Assembly (NCBI GenBank): GCA_937135955.1
Contig: CAKZOB010000053.1
Span: forward strand, 1-64,000
Direction: 5' to 3'
Origin: an uncultured Anaerolineales bacterium
Lineage (GTDB): Bacteria > Chloroflexota > Anaerolineae > Aggregatilineales > Aggregatilineaceae
DNA length: 64,000 nucleotides
The notes beneath the pieces are model-generated. The model saw only the letters and a program-made list of their open reading frames with translations, was not told the origin of the DNA and ran no database searches. The position numbers and the translations under genes are program-made. This document shows positions 24,123 to 33,050 of this stretch, one piece after another (the stretch's first letter is position 1; every line of letters begins with the position of its first letter).

Positions 24123-26339
24123 ATGAGCGATCAACCAACCGAACGTGTTCCACGCCTCAATCGCCGCAAATTCCTGCAGGCCGCGGGTCTGGCGGGCACT
24201 GGGGTAGCGATCGTCGGGTCGGGTGTCGGGGATATCCGGCGCGCCGAAGCGGGCGGCAGCGTGGGGCATCTGCCGGGGTCATACGCAGACAAAATTGTGC
24301 CGACTCTGTGCGAGATGTGCGTCTGGCGCTGCGGGGTGCGCGCCAAAGTGATTGACGGGGTGATCGAGAAGCTGGAAGGCAACCCCGATCATCCGCACTC
24401 GGAAGGGTATCTGTGCGCGCGCGGGCAGGCCGGGCTGATGATGACCTACGACGAAGACCGCGTGCTGGAGCCGCTGATGCGCGTGGGCGAACGCGGTAGC
24501 GGGCGCTTCCGCAAGGTAAGCTGGGACGAAGCGCTCGACTACGTCGCCGACAAGATGCTCAAGATCAAAGAGAACTTCGGCCCGGAGGCGATGGTCTTCT
24601 CCAGCACACACAACCTCAGTCAGCCGCTCTTCGAAAATCTGCTCTACGGTTATGGCTCGCCCAACTACGGCACGCAGCGCAGCCTGTGCTTCAACGCCAT
24701 GGTCACCGCGCACCTGCTGACTTATGGCATCGAGGAGCCGGCCCGGCGCTATGAGGGCATGAACTACATCATCCTCACCGGACGCAACCTGTTCGGCGGC
24801 ATTTCTACCAGCGAGACGCGCGCGCTGATGCAGCGCATCGCTGAGGGCGCGCACGTGGTTTACCTCGACCCGCGCTTCAGCGAGACGGCGGCCAAGGCTG
24901 CCGAATGGCTGCCGATCAAGCCGGGGACGGATAGCGCCTTTATCCTGGCGCTGATCCATGTGATGATCCGCGACGAGCTATACGACAAATGGTTTGTCTC
25001 GCAATACACCGTCGGCTTCGACGAACTGGCTGAGGGCGTGCAAGACTACACGCCTGCCTGGGCGGCCAGGATCACCGAAATTCCAGAGGCGACGATCTAT
25101 CGCATCGCGCACGAATTCGCCGAAAACCGCCCCAACGCCTTCGCGCACCCCGGCTGGCGCACCAGCAATTTCATCAACAGTTTCCACACCGAGCGGGCCA
25201 TTGCCATCCTCAACGCGCTGCAAGGGTTGTGCCCGCAGCAGGGCGACTGCATGTTTCTTAGCGAAGCGTCCGTCGAGCTGGGCAAGCCACCGCAACCTGG
25301 CTATCCGCCCATCCGCGCCGCGCGGCTGGACGGCGTGCCCTGGAAGTACAAGTTCGTCCCGCCCAAGCTGGGCGTCTTCCAGGAACTGCGCGACGCCATC
25401 CTCAGCGGTGAACCCTATCAGGCGCACGGCTGGTTCATCGCCCGCCAGAACCCGATGATGAGCCTGCCGGAGCGCCAAAAGACCCGCGCCGCCTTCCAGA
25501 AGCTGGGCCTGGTGGTGGTGATGGACATCATCATGAACGATAGCGCCTGGTACGCCGACGTGGTATTGCCAGAAGCAAGCTATCTGGAGCGCTACGATCC
25601 GTTGCATCCAGTGGGACGGCGCGTCTTCCTGCGTCAGCCGGTGATCGAGCCGCGCGGGCAGTCGCGCAGCGCCCTGTGGATTTACAAGCAACTGGGCGAG
25701 CGGCTGGGCCTGGGCGACTACTTCCAGTACGAGGACGAAGAAGATTACCTGCGTCAGCAGCTCAAGCCCTGGACGGAGCGGCTGGGCATCACCCTGGATC
25801 AACTCAAGCAAACCGGCTACTTCGAGGTGCCCGACGGCTACGAAGGCCCGACCTACCGCTGGGACACGCCCAGCGGCAAAGTGGAACTGGCCAGCGAAAC
25901 GCTGCGCAACGCCGGCTACGACGCCATCCCCCGCTGGTACGACCCGCCCGAACCGGGCGAGAACGAGTTCTATCTGCTGACGGGCAAGGTGGGCCAGCAT
26001 ACGCAGTTCGCCACCCAGAACAACGCCTACCTGCACGAAGTGCGCCCCACCAATCAACTGTGGATGCACCCTTCCAAAGCCGCCGAGCGCGGCATCGCCA
26101 ACGGCGACCGCGTGCGGGTGACCAGCCCTGCCGGTTCGGTGGAGATCGAGGTCTGGCTGACCGAGGGCATTCGCCCGGACTGCGTCTATCTGACGCCAGG
26201 CTTCGGCCACGAGAGCCGCGGTCTGCGCAAGGCGTTCGGGCGTGGCGCGGCAGATAGCGACCTGCACCTGACCTTTACCGACCCGATCAGTGGTGGGCAG
26301 GCGCTGACACAGACGTTCGTGACGGTGGAGAAGGTGTGA
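24123..26339 (+). CDS. Tat-exported molybdopterin oxidoreductase, PhsA/PsrA-like catalytic subunit
   Basis: A DMSO-reductase superfamily enzyme, probably acting on thiosulfate, polysulfide or a related sulfur compound outside the membrane. In 738 aa, a twin-arginine signal occupies residues 1-45 (NRRKFLQAAGLAG, Arg14-Arg15). The [4Fe-4S] site is CEMCVWRC plus CARG (Cys63, 66, 70, 98). The likely molybdenum ligand is Cys189 in RSLCFNAM. Pterin-binding stretches include ILTGRNLFGGISTSETRALM and YLDPRFSETAAKAAEWLPIK. A C-terminal molydop_binding domain starts near LLTGKVGQHTQFATQN. Reductive or oxidative direction cannot be settled; partner cytochromes c in the same operon allow oxidation. Confidence 0.9.
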   Translation: MSDQPTERVPRLNRRKFLQAAGLAGTGVAIVGSGVGDIRRAEAGGSVGHLPGSYADKIVPTLCEMCVWRCGVRAKVIDGVIEKLEGNPDHPHSEGYLCARGQAGLMMTYDEDRVLEPLMRVGERGSGRFRKVSWDEALDYVADKMLKIKENFGPEAMVFSSTHNLSQPLFENLLYGYGSPNYGTQRSLCFNAMVTAHLLTYGIEEPARRYEGMNYIILTGRNLFGGISTSETRALMQRIAEGAHVVYLDPRFSETAAKAAEWLPIKPGTDSAFILALIHVMIRDELYDKWFVSQYTVGFDELAEGVQDYTPAWAARITEIPEATIYRIAHEFAENRPNAFAHPGWRTSNFINSFHTERAIAILNALQGLCPQQGDCMFLSEASVELGKPPQPGYPPIRAARLDGVPWKYKFVPPKLGVFQELRDAILSGEPYQAHGWFIARQNPMMSLPERQKTRAAFQKLGLVVVMDIIMNDSAWYADVVLPEASYLERYDPLHPVGRRVFLRQPVIEPRGQSRSALWIYKQLGERLGLGDYFQYEDEEDYLRQQLKPWTERLGITLDQLKQTGYFEVPDGYEGPTYRWDTPSGKVELASETLRNAGYDAIPRWYDPPEPGENEFYLLTGKVGQHTQFATQNNAYLHEVRPTNQLWMHPSKAAERGIANGDRVRVTSPAGSVEIEVWLTEGIRPDCVYLTPGFGHESRGLRKAFGRGAADSDLHLTFTDPISGGQALTQTFVTVEKV

Positions 26340-26352
26340 GGGAGGCGCGCCG

Positions 26353-27093
26353 ATGGCCGACATCAAGAAATACGGCTTTGTGATCGATCCGCGGCGTTGT
26401 ATTGACTGCCGGGCCTGCCTGGTGGCCTGCCGCGCCGAGTGGAACACTCCCCCAGGCCAGACGCGCATCTGGGTGCACACCGACGGGCCGCAGGGCATCT
26501 TCCCCGCCGTGACGCAAACCTGGGTGCCCGTCCAGTGTCATCACTGCGAAGACCCCTGGTGTGTGGACGCCTGCCCCACCGGAGCGACCTTCAAGCGCGA
26601 AGACGGGCTGGTGCTCATTGACGAGGAAGCGTGCATCGGCTGTGGGCTGTGCGTCAACGCCTGTCCCTATCAGGTGCGCTTCCGCAATGAGGTGACGGGC
26701 AAGGCCGATAAGTGCAACGCCTGCTTTCACCGCGTGGATCGCGGCGAATTGCCTGCCTGCGTGGCAACCTGCATCGGCGGGGCGCGCCTCTTCGGAGATT
26801 TCAACGATCCGGAGAGTCCGGTCAGCCGCGCCATCAAAGACCAGGTAGTCTACCGCCCCATCACGCCGGAAGTGGACACCGGCCCCATGACCTACTATCT
26901 GTCCCCGCCCGATGCCTCAGCGGTACAGGTGTCGCCGCAGCCGCGCAAAGACCTGCCCGCCGAGGTCTTCTGGCGCAAGTGGGCCATTCCGATCGTCAAA
27001 GTGGCGGTGGGCGCGACCTTCCTGGGCCAGGCGGGCGCGTTCATCCTGCAATTGCTGCGTGGCGAGAACGAATACGAAGACGGCGCGGTCTAA
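26353..27093 (+). CDS. Four-cluster Fe-S electron transfer subunit, PhsB/FdnH-like
   Basis: A 246-aa electron-transfer subunit carrying four [4Fe-4S] motifs. Cluster groups are CIDCRACLVAC (16-26), CHHCEDPWCVDACP, CIGCGLCVNACP and CNACFHRVDRGELPACVATC, totalling sixteen cysteines. After the ferredoxin fold a single hydrophobic segment near 212-232 (PIVKVAVGATFLGQAGAFIL) anchors it, as in FdnH. It has no signal peptide and presumably travels with the catalytic subunit through Tat. It lies thirteen bases after the catalytic gene and sixteen before the cytochrome b gene. Confidence 0.93.
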   Translation: MADIKKYGFVIDPRRCIDCRACLVACRAEWNTPPGQTRIWVHTDGPQGIFPAVTQTWVPVQCHHCEDPWCVDACPTGATFKREDGLVLIDEEACIGCGLCVNACPYQVRFRNEVTGKADKCNACFHRVDRGELPACVATCIGGARLFGDFNDPESPVSRAIKDQVVYRPITPEVDTGPMTYYLSPPDASAVQVSPQPRKDLPAEVFWRKWAIPIVKVAVGATFLGQAGAFILQLLRGENEYEDGAV

Positions 27094-27108
27094 GGAGGGA
27101 GGATAGCC

Positions 27109-27951
27109 ATGTCAGACGAAACATTGACGCTTGAACAGCGCAAACGGCTTCAGGAACAGGTGTTGGTCAAGCATCATCTGGCCAATATCCTCACGCACTG
27201 GTTCAACGTGGCCATGTGGCTGTTGCTGTTGCCGACGGGCATCGGCATCCTGCTGGAGAAGACCTATCCGGCTTCTTCTACCGCCTGGAATGACCTGATG
27301 CGCCAGATTTTCGGCAGCACGGCCTCGCTCATCTACTGGCATGGCGTGTGGGGGCAAATCTGGATCGCGGTGCTCACCTTCAATATCTTCGTGGGCTTCC
27401 GCAAATACTTCCTCACCTTCGCCTCGACGCGCATGTTGCTGGACAAAGACGACCTCCGCTGGCTGATGATCAAGCCCTGGCACATGCTGGGTCTGCGCAA
27501 GCATGTGCCGCTGCCGCCCCAGGACGCCTACAACGCCGGGCAGAAGCTCTATAGCTACCTGGTGGTCATCGGCTCGTTCTGGATTGGCCTGACGGGCATG
27601 ATCATGGTCTATTCGGAACACATCCCGACTTCCTGGCAGTGGGTCATTCAATGGGCCATGCCCATTCACTTCCTGTCGGCAGGCATCACCTTTGCTGGCG
27701 TGATCATTCACGTCTATATGGGCGCCATCTTCCCGGAAGAACGGCAGGCGTTCTTCAGCATGTTCACCGGCAAGGTCAACGGCCTGTACGCCTATCTGCA
27801 TCATCGCAAGTGGTATCTGCGCAAGATGGCGGAGAAAGCCGCCTGGGAAGCTGAATATCGCCGCCGCTACCGCGAACCGGCACAGGCTGAAGCGCCCCAG
27901 GCGAGCACTGCACCGGGCACAGCTTCTGCCGACGCGCCCGCAGGAGACTGA
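27109..27951 (+). CDS. Cytochrome b subunit, PhsC/FdnI-like
   Basis: The membrane subunit that exchanges electrons with quinone. In 280 aa there are four transmembrane helices. Histidines at 30 (LTHWFN), 78 (YWHGVW), 187 (MPIHFLSAG) and 201 (IIHVYMG) match the four heme-b ligands of FdnI. It is therefore the diheme cytochrome b type, not the NrfD-type anchor of polysulfide reductases. A charged C-terminus of about 50 residues ends in an Ala/Pro/Thr-rich tail. With the two preceding genes it forms a complete PhsABC-like quinone-linked enzyme. Confidence 0.92.
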   Translation: MSDETLTLEQRKRLQEQVLVKHHLANILTHWFNVAMWLLLLPTGIGILLEKTYPASSTAWNDLMRQIFGSTASLIYWHGVWGQIWIAVLTFNIFVGFRKYFLTFASTRMLLDKDDLRWLMIKPWHMLGLRKHVPLPPQDAYNAGQKLYSYLVVIGSFWIGLTGMIMVYSEHIPTSWQWVIQWAMPIHFLSAGITFAGVIIHVYMGAIFPEERQAFFSMFTGKVNGLYAYLHHRKWYLRKMAEKAAWEAEYRRRYREPAQAEAPQASTAPGTASADAPAGD

Positions 27952-27953
27952 CC

Positions 27954-28604
27954 ATGCGCCGCCTGTTGTGGATTCCGTTGCTATTGCTGCTGGGCACCGC
28001 GCTGGCCGCCTGTGAGGATGATCAGCCGCGCACGTCGCCCGATTCTGCCTACCAGGCTCCGGAGCCGACGACCGTCCCCGCCGCCGCCCCCGCCCCCGAC
28101 CGCGGTCAAACGCTCTACAACACGTGGCGCTGCGCGGGCTGTCATGGCGAGCAGGCGCAGGGCCAGGTCGGCGGGGCGCTGGCCGGTACCACGTTGCCTT
28201 TCGAGCAGTTCGTGCAGGCGGTGCGGCAGACGCGCCCGCCCAAGCCCGCTTTCAGCACCGCCGAACTGACCGATGGCGACGTGCGCGACATCTACGCCTG
28301 GGTGACTTCGTTGCCCGCGTCGGCAGAGGTGGCGGCTGCTGTGCAGCTTGGCCCTGGCGAAGTCTTGGGCATGAGCGTCTGGACACAGAGCGGTTGCGAT
28401 GCCTGTCATGGCGCGTTCGCCCAGGGATCGCCCTATGCGCCCGCGCTGGTCGAGACCGATCTCTCGCTGGACGATTTCCTGGCCGCGCTGCGCCGCGACG
28501 TGACGACCATCCCTGAGCACGGGCCGGACGCCATCAGCGACGAATGGGCCGCGCGGCTCTATCGCTGGCTGGTGGCGGGAGCATCCATCACCGGCGGATG
28601 TTGA
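27954..28604 (+). CDS. Diheme cytochrome c lipoprotein
   Basis: A periplasmic electron carrier of 216 aa. A lipoprotein signal ends at LAAC (Cys20), then a Pro/Ala-rich linker. Two cytochrome c domains carry CAGCH (60-64) and CDACH (148-152). Both domains share the same lengths and helices (RQTRPPKPAFS and RRDVTTIPEHG loops), so the protein looks like an internal duplication. It starts two bases after the cytochrome b gene and is the last gene of the sulfur operon. A hairpin follows its stop. The redox partner is presumably the triheme cytochrome or a terminal oxidase, by inference. Confidence 0.88.
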   Translation: MRRLLWIPLLLLLGTALAACEDDQPRTSPDSAYQAPEPTTVPAAAPAPDRGQTLYNTWRCAGCHGEQAQGQVGGALAGTTLPFEQFVQAVRQTRPPKPAFSTAELTDGDVRDIYAWVTSLPASAEVAAAVQLGPGEVLGMSVWTQSGCDACHGAFAQGSPYAPALVETDLSLDDFLAALRRDVTTIPEHGPDAISDEWAARLYRWLVAGASITGGC

Positions 28605-28608
28605 GAAA

Positions 28609-28641
28609 CTGCCCCTCGGCGCGGCGTGCGCCCAGGGGCAG
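28609..28641 (+). terminator. Hairpin at the end of the sulfur operon
   Basis: CTGCCCCT pairs with AGGGGCAG, and inside this GGCGC pairs with GCGCC, giving a 13-bp stem with a single mismatch. There is no T-run, so it may protect the transcript end rather than terminate by itself. Confidence 0.6.
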
Positions 28642-28689
28642 ACCAACGTGTAGCTATCAGGGGCTGGAGGGGACAACTGCTCTCCAGTC

Positions 28690-29796
28690 TCATCCTTCTG
28701 CCAGCGGCAACTCGACGGTGACCTGCGTCCCGCGCCCCACCACCGACTGAATATCCAGCGCGCCGCCATGCACTTCAATCAGGCGGCGAGCCAGCGGCAG
28801 GCCCATGCCCATGCCCTGTTGCTCCTGACGATCGCGGTCAATCTGATAGAACTCGCGCAGAGCGTGCGCCAATTGTTGCGGCGGGATGCCCGGCCCGTGA
28901 TCGGTGACAGTGATCACCGCTTGCCGACCCGATCGCCACGCCGATACCACCACTTCGCCACCGGCGGGCGAGAAGCTCAGCGCATTGGCGATGAGTTCCG
29001 CCAGGGCGTGCTTGAGCGCGTTGATGTCGCCCCATACGGTCAGGTCTTCGTCGCGCTCTTCGATGCGCGCGACCGCCTCGGGGCTGCGCGGAGCGAACCG
29101 TTTGCCCAGGCTCACCGCCGCGATCAGCAATTCCGAAACGTGCACCGGCATCCCCTGTTCGCGCAACACATTCGCTGTGAGCAGGTCCGCTTCCAACTGT
29201 GTGATCAGCACCATCTGCTCGACCACGTGATGGAGGCGATTGCTGCCGCGACCGATGTAGTCCAGCAACTCCAGCAGTTGGTGTGGTTCAAGCTGCCCCA
29301 CCTGGCGGGAGATGATGTCCAGCGCCATCTCGATGGAAACCAGCGGCGTGCGCAGTTCGTGCGCGATCATCTGCACCAACCGCCGCTTGGCCTCTTCAAC
29401 GCTCCCCTCGATGGCGCGGGCGGTCACTTCGTGCCGTTCGAGACGGGCCTCGATGGCCGCCAGTAACTCCGCCGACGAGAAGGGCTTGGTCAGGTAGTCG
29501 TCTGCGCCCAGCTCCATGCCATGCCGCATGAAGCTACGATCGGTGCGCGCAGTGAGGAAGATAAACGGCACCGCCGCCAGAGACGCCATCTGCCGCACTG
29601 CCAGCAGCACCGAATAGCCGTCCATTTCTGGCATGGCGATGTCGCAGACGATCAGATCGGGCAGAAACTTTTCGGCGGCTTCCACTCCCTCGCGCCCATT
29701 GGCAGCCCCCAGCACTTCGAAGCCTTCATATCCCAGGATTTCGAGGATGTTCTCGCGAACAGATTCTTCGTCCTCAATTACCAGTATCTTGGTCAC
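28690..29796 (-). CDS. Response regulator-histidine kinase hybrid (REC-HisKA-HATPase)
   Basis: A 368-aa signalling protein. An N-terminal receiver has acidic residues EDEE, phospho-accepting Asp in LIVCDIAMPEMDGY and Lys in DDYLTKPFSS. It is joined by a short helix to a kinase core: the H-box is MIAHELRTPLVSI near residue 165, and the ATP lid includes ELIANALSFSPAGGEVV, DHGPGIPP and GMGLPLARRLIEVHGG. The start is the GTG at 29796 with GGGGGAG eight bases upstream, overlapping the upstream kinase by 23 bases. There is no membrane segment. It probably receives phosphate from the upstream kinase and signals onward; its output partner is not here. Confidence 0.9.
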   Translation of the reverse strand: MTKILVIEDEESVRENILEILGYEGFEVLGAANGREGVEAAEKFLPDLIVCDIAMPEMDGYSVLLAVRQMASLAAVPFIFLTARTDRSFMRHGMELGADDYLTKPFSSAELLAAIEARLERHEVTARAIEGSVEEAKRRLVQMIAHELRTPLVSIEMALDIISRQVGQLEPHQLLELLDYIGRGSNRLHHVVEQMVLITQLEADLLTANVLREQGMPVHVSELLIAAVSLGKRFAPRSPEAVARIEERDEDLTVWGDINALKHALAELIANALSFSPAGGEVVVSAWRSGRQAVITVTDHGPGIPPQQLAHALREFYQIDRDRQEQQGMGMGLPLARRLIEVHGGALDIQSVVGRGTQVTVELPLAEG

Positions 29797-32700
29797 GGTC
29801 CTGCTCCCCCGCTGATACCCGACCCTGCAATGGAATTCTAATCGTGAATGTCGTCCCCGCGCCAACGACGCTTTCGCAAGCGATTGTCCCCTGGTGCAGG
29901 TCAACGGCGCGCTTGGTGATGGCCAGCCCCAGCCCTGTGCCCTGGATGGTGCCCACGTTCTCCCCGCGATGAAATGGCTCGAAGAGATGTTCCAGGTCTT
30001 TGGGCGGGATGCCGATACCCTCGTCCTGCACGCAGATCAGCAACTCCTCCCCGTCGCTCGCCAGGGTGAAACGAACAGTGCCCCCCTGCGGCGAGTACTT
30101 GACGGCGTTGGAGAGCAGGTTGGTGAGGATGTGACGCATGAGTTTCTCGTCGAGCCACAGCCAGGGCTGCAGGCATTCGAAGGAGGTTTCGAAGTGAATG
30201 CCGGGCGACGCGCTCAGTTGCACCGCTTCCAGCACTTCCTGAGCCAGGGCCAGGATATCCAGCTGTTCGGGGCGGAACTGCAACTGATCGGCTTCGGCCC
30301 GCCCCAGCAGCAACACCTCGTCGAGCAACTGCGTCATGTGCTGCGAGGCCGCGCGCACACGCTGGAAGTGTTTGGCTTTCTGGTCGGCCCCCAGCCGGTC
30401 GAAGTAGCGCTCCAGAATCTCGGTTGACGAGACGATGGTCGTCAGCGGGGTACGAAATTCGTGCGAAGCCATGGAGACAAAGCGCGTCTTCAGGTCGCTC
30501 AGTTCGCGCTCTTTTTCCAGCATCTTGCGCAGTTCTTCTTCGGCACGTTTGCGCTCGGTGATGTCAATGACGTAGACCAGGATGCGCGCCCAGGTCTGTT
30601 CCGACCCCGGCGGCACCGACAGACCGACCACGGCGTGAATGGTGCGCCCCGTCCGCGTGACAAAGGTCTGCTCGCTCGCGTGACGGGTCTGCCCTTCGGC
30701 CAGGGCGATCACCTGCTCCTGCAGAAGCCGTTGCTGAGGATCATAGGCCAGGTTGGCCAGCGTGGCCCGCAGGTCGCTATAGGAATCGAGTTCGAACAGG
30801 TCGAGCGTGGCCTGGTTCACCTGCAGGATGCGCGCGTCGGCGGCGCAGGCCTGTATCGCTTCGGGGTGCTCGGCGAAGTAGCGCCGGAAGTCGGTTACGC
30901 CCTCGGCGCGCAAGGCATCAATCCGCACCCGCACGCGCGAGAAGTCTTCTTCCCACAGCGAGACCGGCGCGTGCTCGAACAGGCCACGATAGCGGATTTC
31001 GCTTTCCAGCAGGGCGCTTTCGGCGCGTTTGCGCTCGGTGATGTCGCGCAGATGACAGACCATGCCACCGCGCCGCCCGGCAATGGCCGTAATGCGCGAC
31101 AGCCCCACTTCGGCGTCGAAGGTCGAGCCGTCTTTGCGCTGTGCCACGATCTCCAGTTGCTGGACGACGCCCTCCTGAATCACTCGCTCGATGGCCTGGG
31201 CAAAGTGCGCGACCGACTGCGGATGAGCCACGCGCGTCAGAGGTTGATCGAACAGTTCATCCGGCTTGTAGCCGAAGAGCCGGTCGAAGGTGAGATTGGT
31301 TTGCGAGATAGTGCCCGTCGGGCGCACCAGCAGGATGGCGTCGCTGCTGTTATTGAGGATGGCCTCTACGCGGCTGCGCGTGCGTTCCAGTTCCTGAGTG
31401 CGCTCGGCTACGCGGCGCTGCAGCTCCTCGTTATGGCGGCGCACCTGTTCGCTAAGCCGGACGTGCGACAGGGCGATGGCCAGTTGATCGGCCAGTTGGG
31501 CGGCGATCACCCGATGCGCCACCCCGAACGCGCCCACTTCTCGCTCGCCCAGCGCCAGTTCGCCGATCACCTCCTCGCCCACGACAAGAGGCGCGCTCAG
31601 GTAAGCGCGCGCGCCATAGGCCGCCAGGCGACTCTGCAACACGCTGGGCGCAGGTAGCGCCGTCACGTCGTTCACGATAGCCGGGCGCATTTGCCGGATG
31701 TTTTCCGGCGTATTGAATGACGCCAGCGGCACGTATTCGCCCGAATTGAAGACCGTTTCGCCGTTCGCGCCCACGATGATCATCAACACGTCGTTCCGCA
31801 CCGGGTCGAACAGGGCCAGGCTGGCGCTCCAGCAGGGCACCAGCCGGCAGAATCCTTGCAACGCCACCAGCGCGATTTCCTGCGCGGGTTGCCCGGCCAA
31901 TACCCCCTGTTGCAGGGTGTGCAGCACGTTCAGGCGGGCGGCGTAGTGGGCCAGGGTGTTTTCGAACTGTTTGCGCTCGGAAATGTCGCGGGCGATGGTC
32001 ACCAATCCCTGCACTTCACCAGAACTATCGCGCAGGGGGATTTTGGTTATCAACACCGTGTGCGCTTTGCCGGTGTGATCGGTGACAATCTGCTCCACAT
32101 TGAAGAACGACTGTCCGTCTTCGATCACGTGCTGATCCATCGCGCGGTACTGGCTGGCTAATTCTGGCGCGAAGAAGTCTTCGGGCATTTTGCCCAGCAC
32201 TTCTTCTTCTGTCGTCACACCCAGCAGCGACTGCGATGCTTTGTTCAGCAGCCGGTAACGCCCCTGCCGGTCTTTGAAGTAAACGTAGTCCGGCAACAGG
32301 TCAATCAGCGTGCGCAGCAGATTGCGTTCTTCGGCCAGCGCCTGCTCAGCTTTCTGGCGCTCGCTCATGTCGCGCAGGATGTCTATGAACACCAGCCCCT
32401 GGCGCAACCGCAGCGGCGTGATCGTCACATCTACTGGAAAGACAGTGCCATCGCGCCGCACCAGTTCAGTGGAAAAGCGCGTGCCTCCGGATTGACCTTC
32501 CAGAGCGCGCTGATAGATGGGGTGGGGGACGCCTGTGCGCACATGAGGGGCCTCAAGCTGGGCCGTGGTCATGCCGCATAGCTCATCGAGCGTGTAGCCC
32601 AGCATCTGGCAGGCGGCAGGGTTGGCATCGAGGATACGCTCCTCGCTGTCTTCGACGAGGATGGCGTCGAACGCGCCCTGGAGCAGCGCCTCGTAGCGCA

Positions 32701-32833
32701 GCACGGCTTCGGCCAGGGCCTGTTGAAGTCGCCGCACCTCATCAGCCGCACTGCCTGGCCTTGGGGCCGACGCGTGCGTGTCTTCTTCATTGTGTCCGCT
32801 GGAATTGGGAGTGAACCTGGCCGACGGAGCCAT
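29774..32833 (-). CDS. Multi-PAS/GAF sensor histidine kinase
   Basis: A 1019-aa cytoplasmic sensor kinase. Order of domains: PAS1 (about 45-160, LLQGAFDAILVEDSEERILD), PAS2 (about 170-285, LIDLLPDYVYFKDRQGRYRL), GAF (about 310-450, including AYLSAPLVVGEEVIGELAL), coiled coil, PAS3 (about 480-600), PAS4 (about 610-760), HisKA with SMASHEFRTPLTTI near 785, and HATPase with DEGIGIPP and GTGLGLAITKR. The start at 32833 follows GGGGAG by eleven bases. No ligand can be named. The gene overlaps the downstream REC-kinase hybrid, so the two are made together, and it converges with the sulfur operon. Confidence 0.92.
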   Translation of the reverse strand: MAPSARFTPNSSGHNEEDTHASAPRPGSAADEVRRLQQALAEAVLRYEALLQGAFDAILVEDSEERILDANPAACQMLGYTLDELCGMTTAQLEAPHVRTGVPHPIYQRALEGQSGGTRFSTELVRRDGTVFPVDVTITPLRLRQGLVFIDILRDMSERQKAEQALAEERNLLRTLIDLLPDYVYFKDRQGRYRLLNKASQSLLGVTTEEEVLGKMPEDFFAPELASQYRAMDQHVIEDGQSFFNVEQIVTDHTGKAHTVLITKIPLRDSSGEVQGLVTIARDISERKQFENTLAHYAARLNVLHTLQQGVLAGQPAQEIALVALQGFCRLVPCWSASLALFDPVRNDVLMIIVGANGETVFNSGEYVPLASFNTPENIRQMRPAIVNDVTALPAPSVLQSRLAAYGARAYLSAPLVVGEEVIGELALGEREVGAFGVAHRVIAAQLADQLAIALSHVRLSEQVRRHNEELQRRVAERTQELERTRSRVEAILNNSSDAILLVRPTGTISQTNLTFDRLFGYKPDELFDQPLTRVAHPQSVAHFAQAIERVIQEGVVQQLEIVAQRKDGSTFDAEVGLSRITAIAGRRGGMVCHLRDITERKRAESALLESEIRYRGLFEHAPVSLWEEDFSRVRVRIDALRAEGVTDFRRYFAEHPEAIQACAADARILQVNQATLDLFELDSYSDLRATLANLAYDPQQRLLQEQVIALAEGQTRHASEQTFVTRTGRTIHAVVGLSVPPGSEQTWARILVYVIDITERKRAEEELRKMLEKERELSDLKTRFVSMASHEFRTPLTTIVSSTEILERYFDRLGADQKAKHFQRVRAASQHMTQLLDEVLLLGRAEADQLQFRPEQLDILALAQEVLEAVQLSASPGIHFETSFECLQPWLWLDEKLMRHILTNLLSNAVKYSPQGGTVRFTLASDGEELLICVQDEGIGIPPKDLEHLFEPFHRGENVGTIQGTGLGLAITKRAVDLHQGTIACESVVGAGTTFTIRIPLQGRVSAGEQDRDQDTGN

Positions 32834-33050
32834 CAGACGAACGTCTCCCCACGCACCGCCCGCTGAGCACTTACGATCATCCGTGAGTATGTTGCTACCG
32901 CTTCTAGAGTAACACATTTTACCTACATTTATCCTTTATTCACGAATTATTGGGGAGACATTAGGAAGCGGTTCTGAGTATTTGAGTCCCCTTACGCAAG
33001 GCGCGGCGACTTTGTGCCTGCTCTGCTCAAACCGATTACAATCGGGCCTC

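Noticed and set aside
24978-26498. A 506-codon minus-strand frame opposite the molybdoenzyme
   Set aside because: Shadow frame. The plus-strand protein carries the Fe-S and molybdenum motifs and sits in a co-directional operon.
32982-33050. Extended start of the secreted orphan
   Set aside because: The residues before MKTVFW do not form a signal peptide, whereas those after it do.
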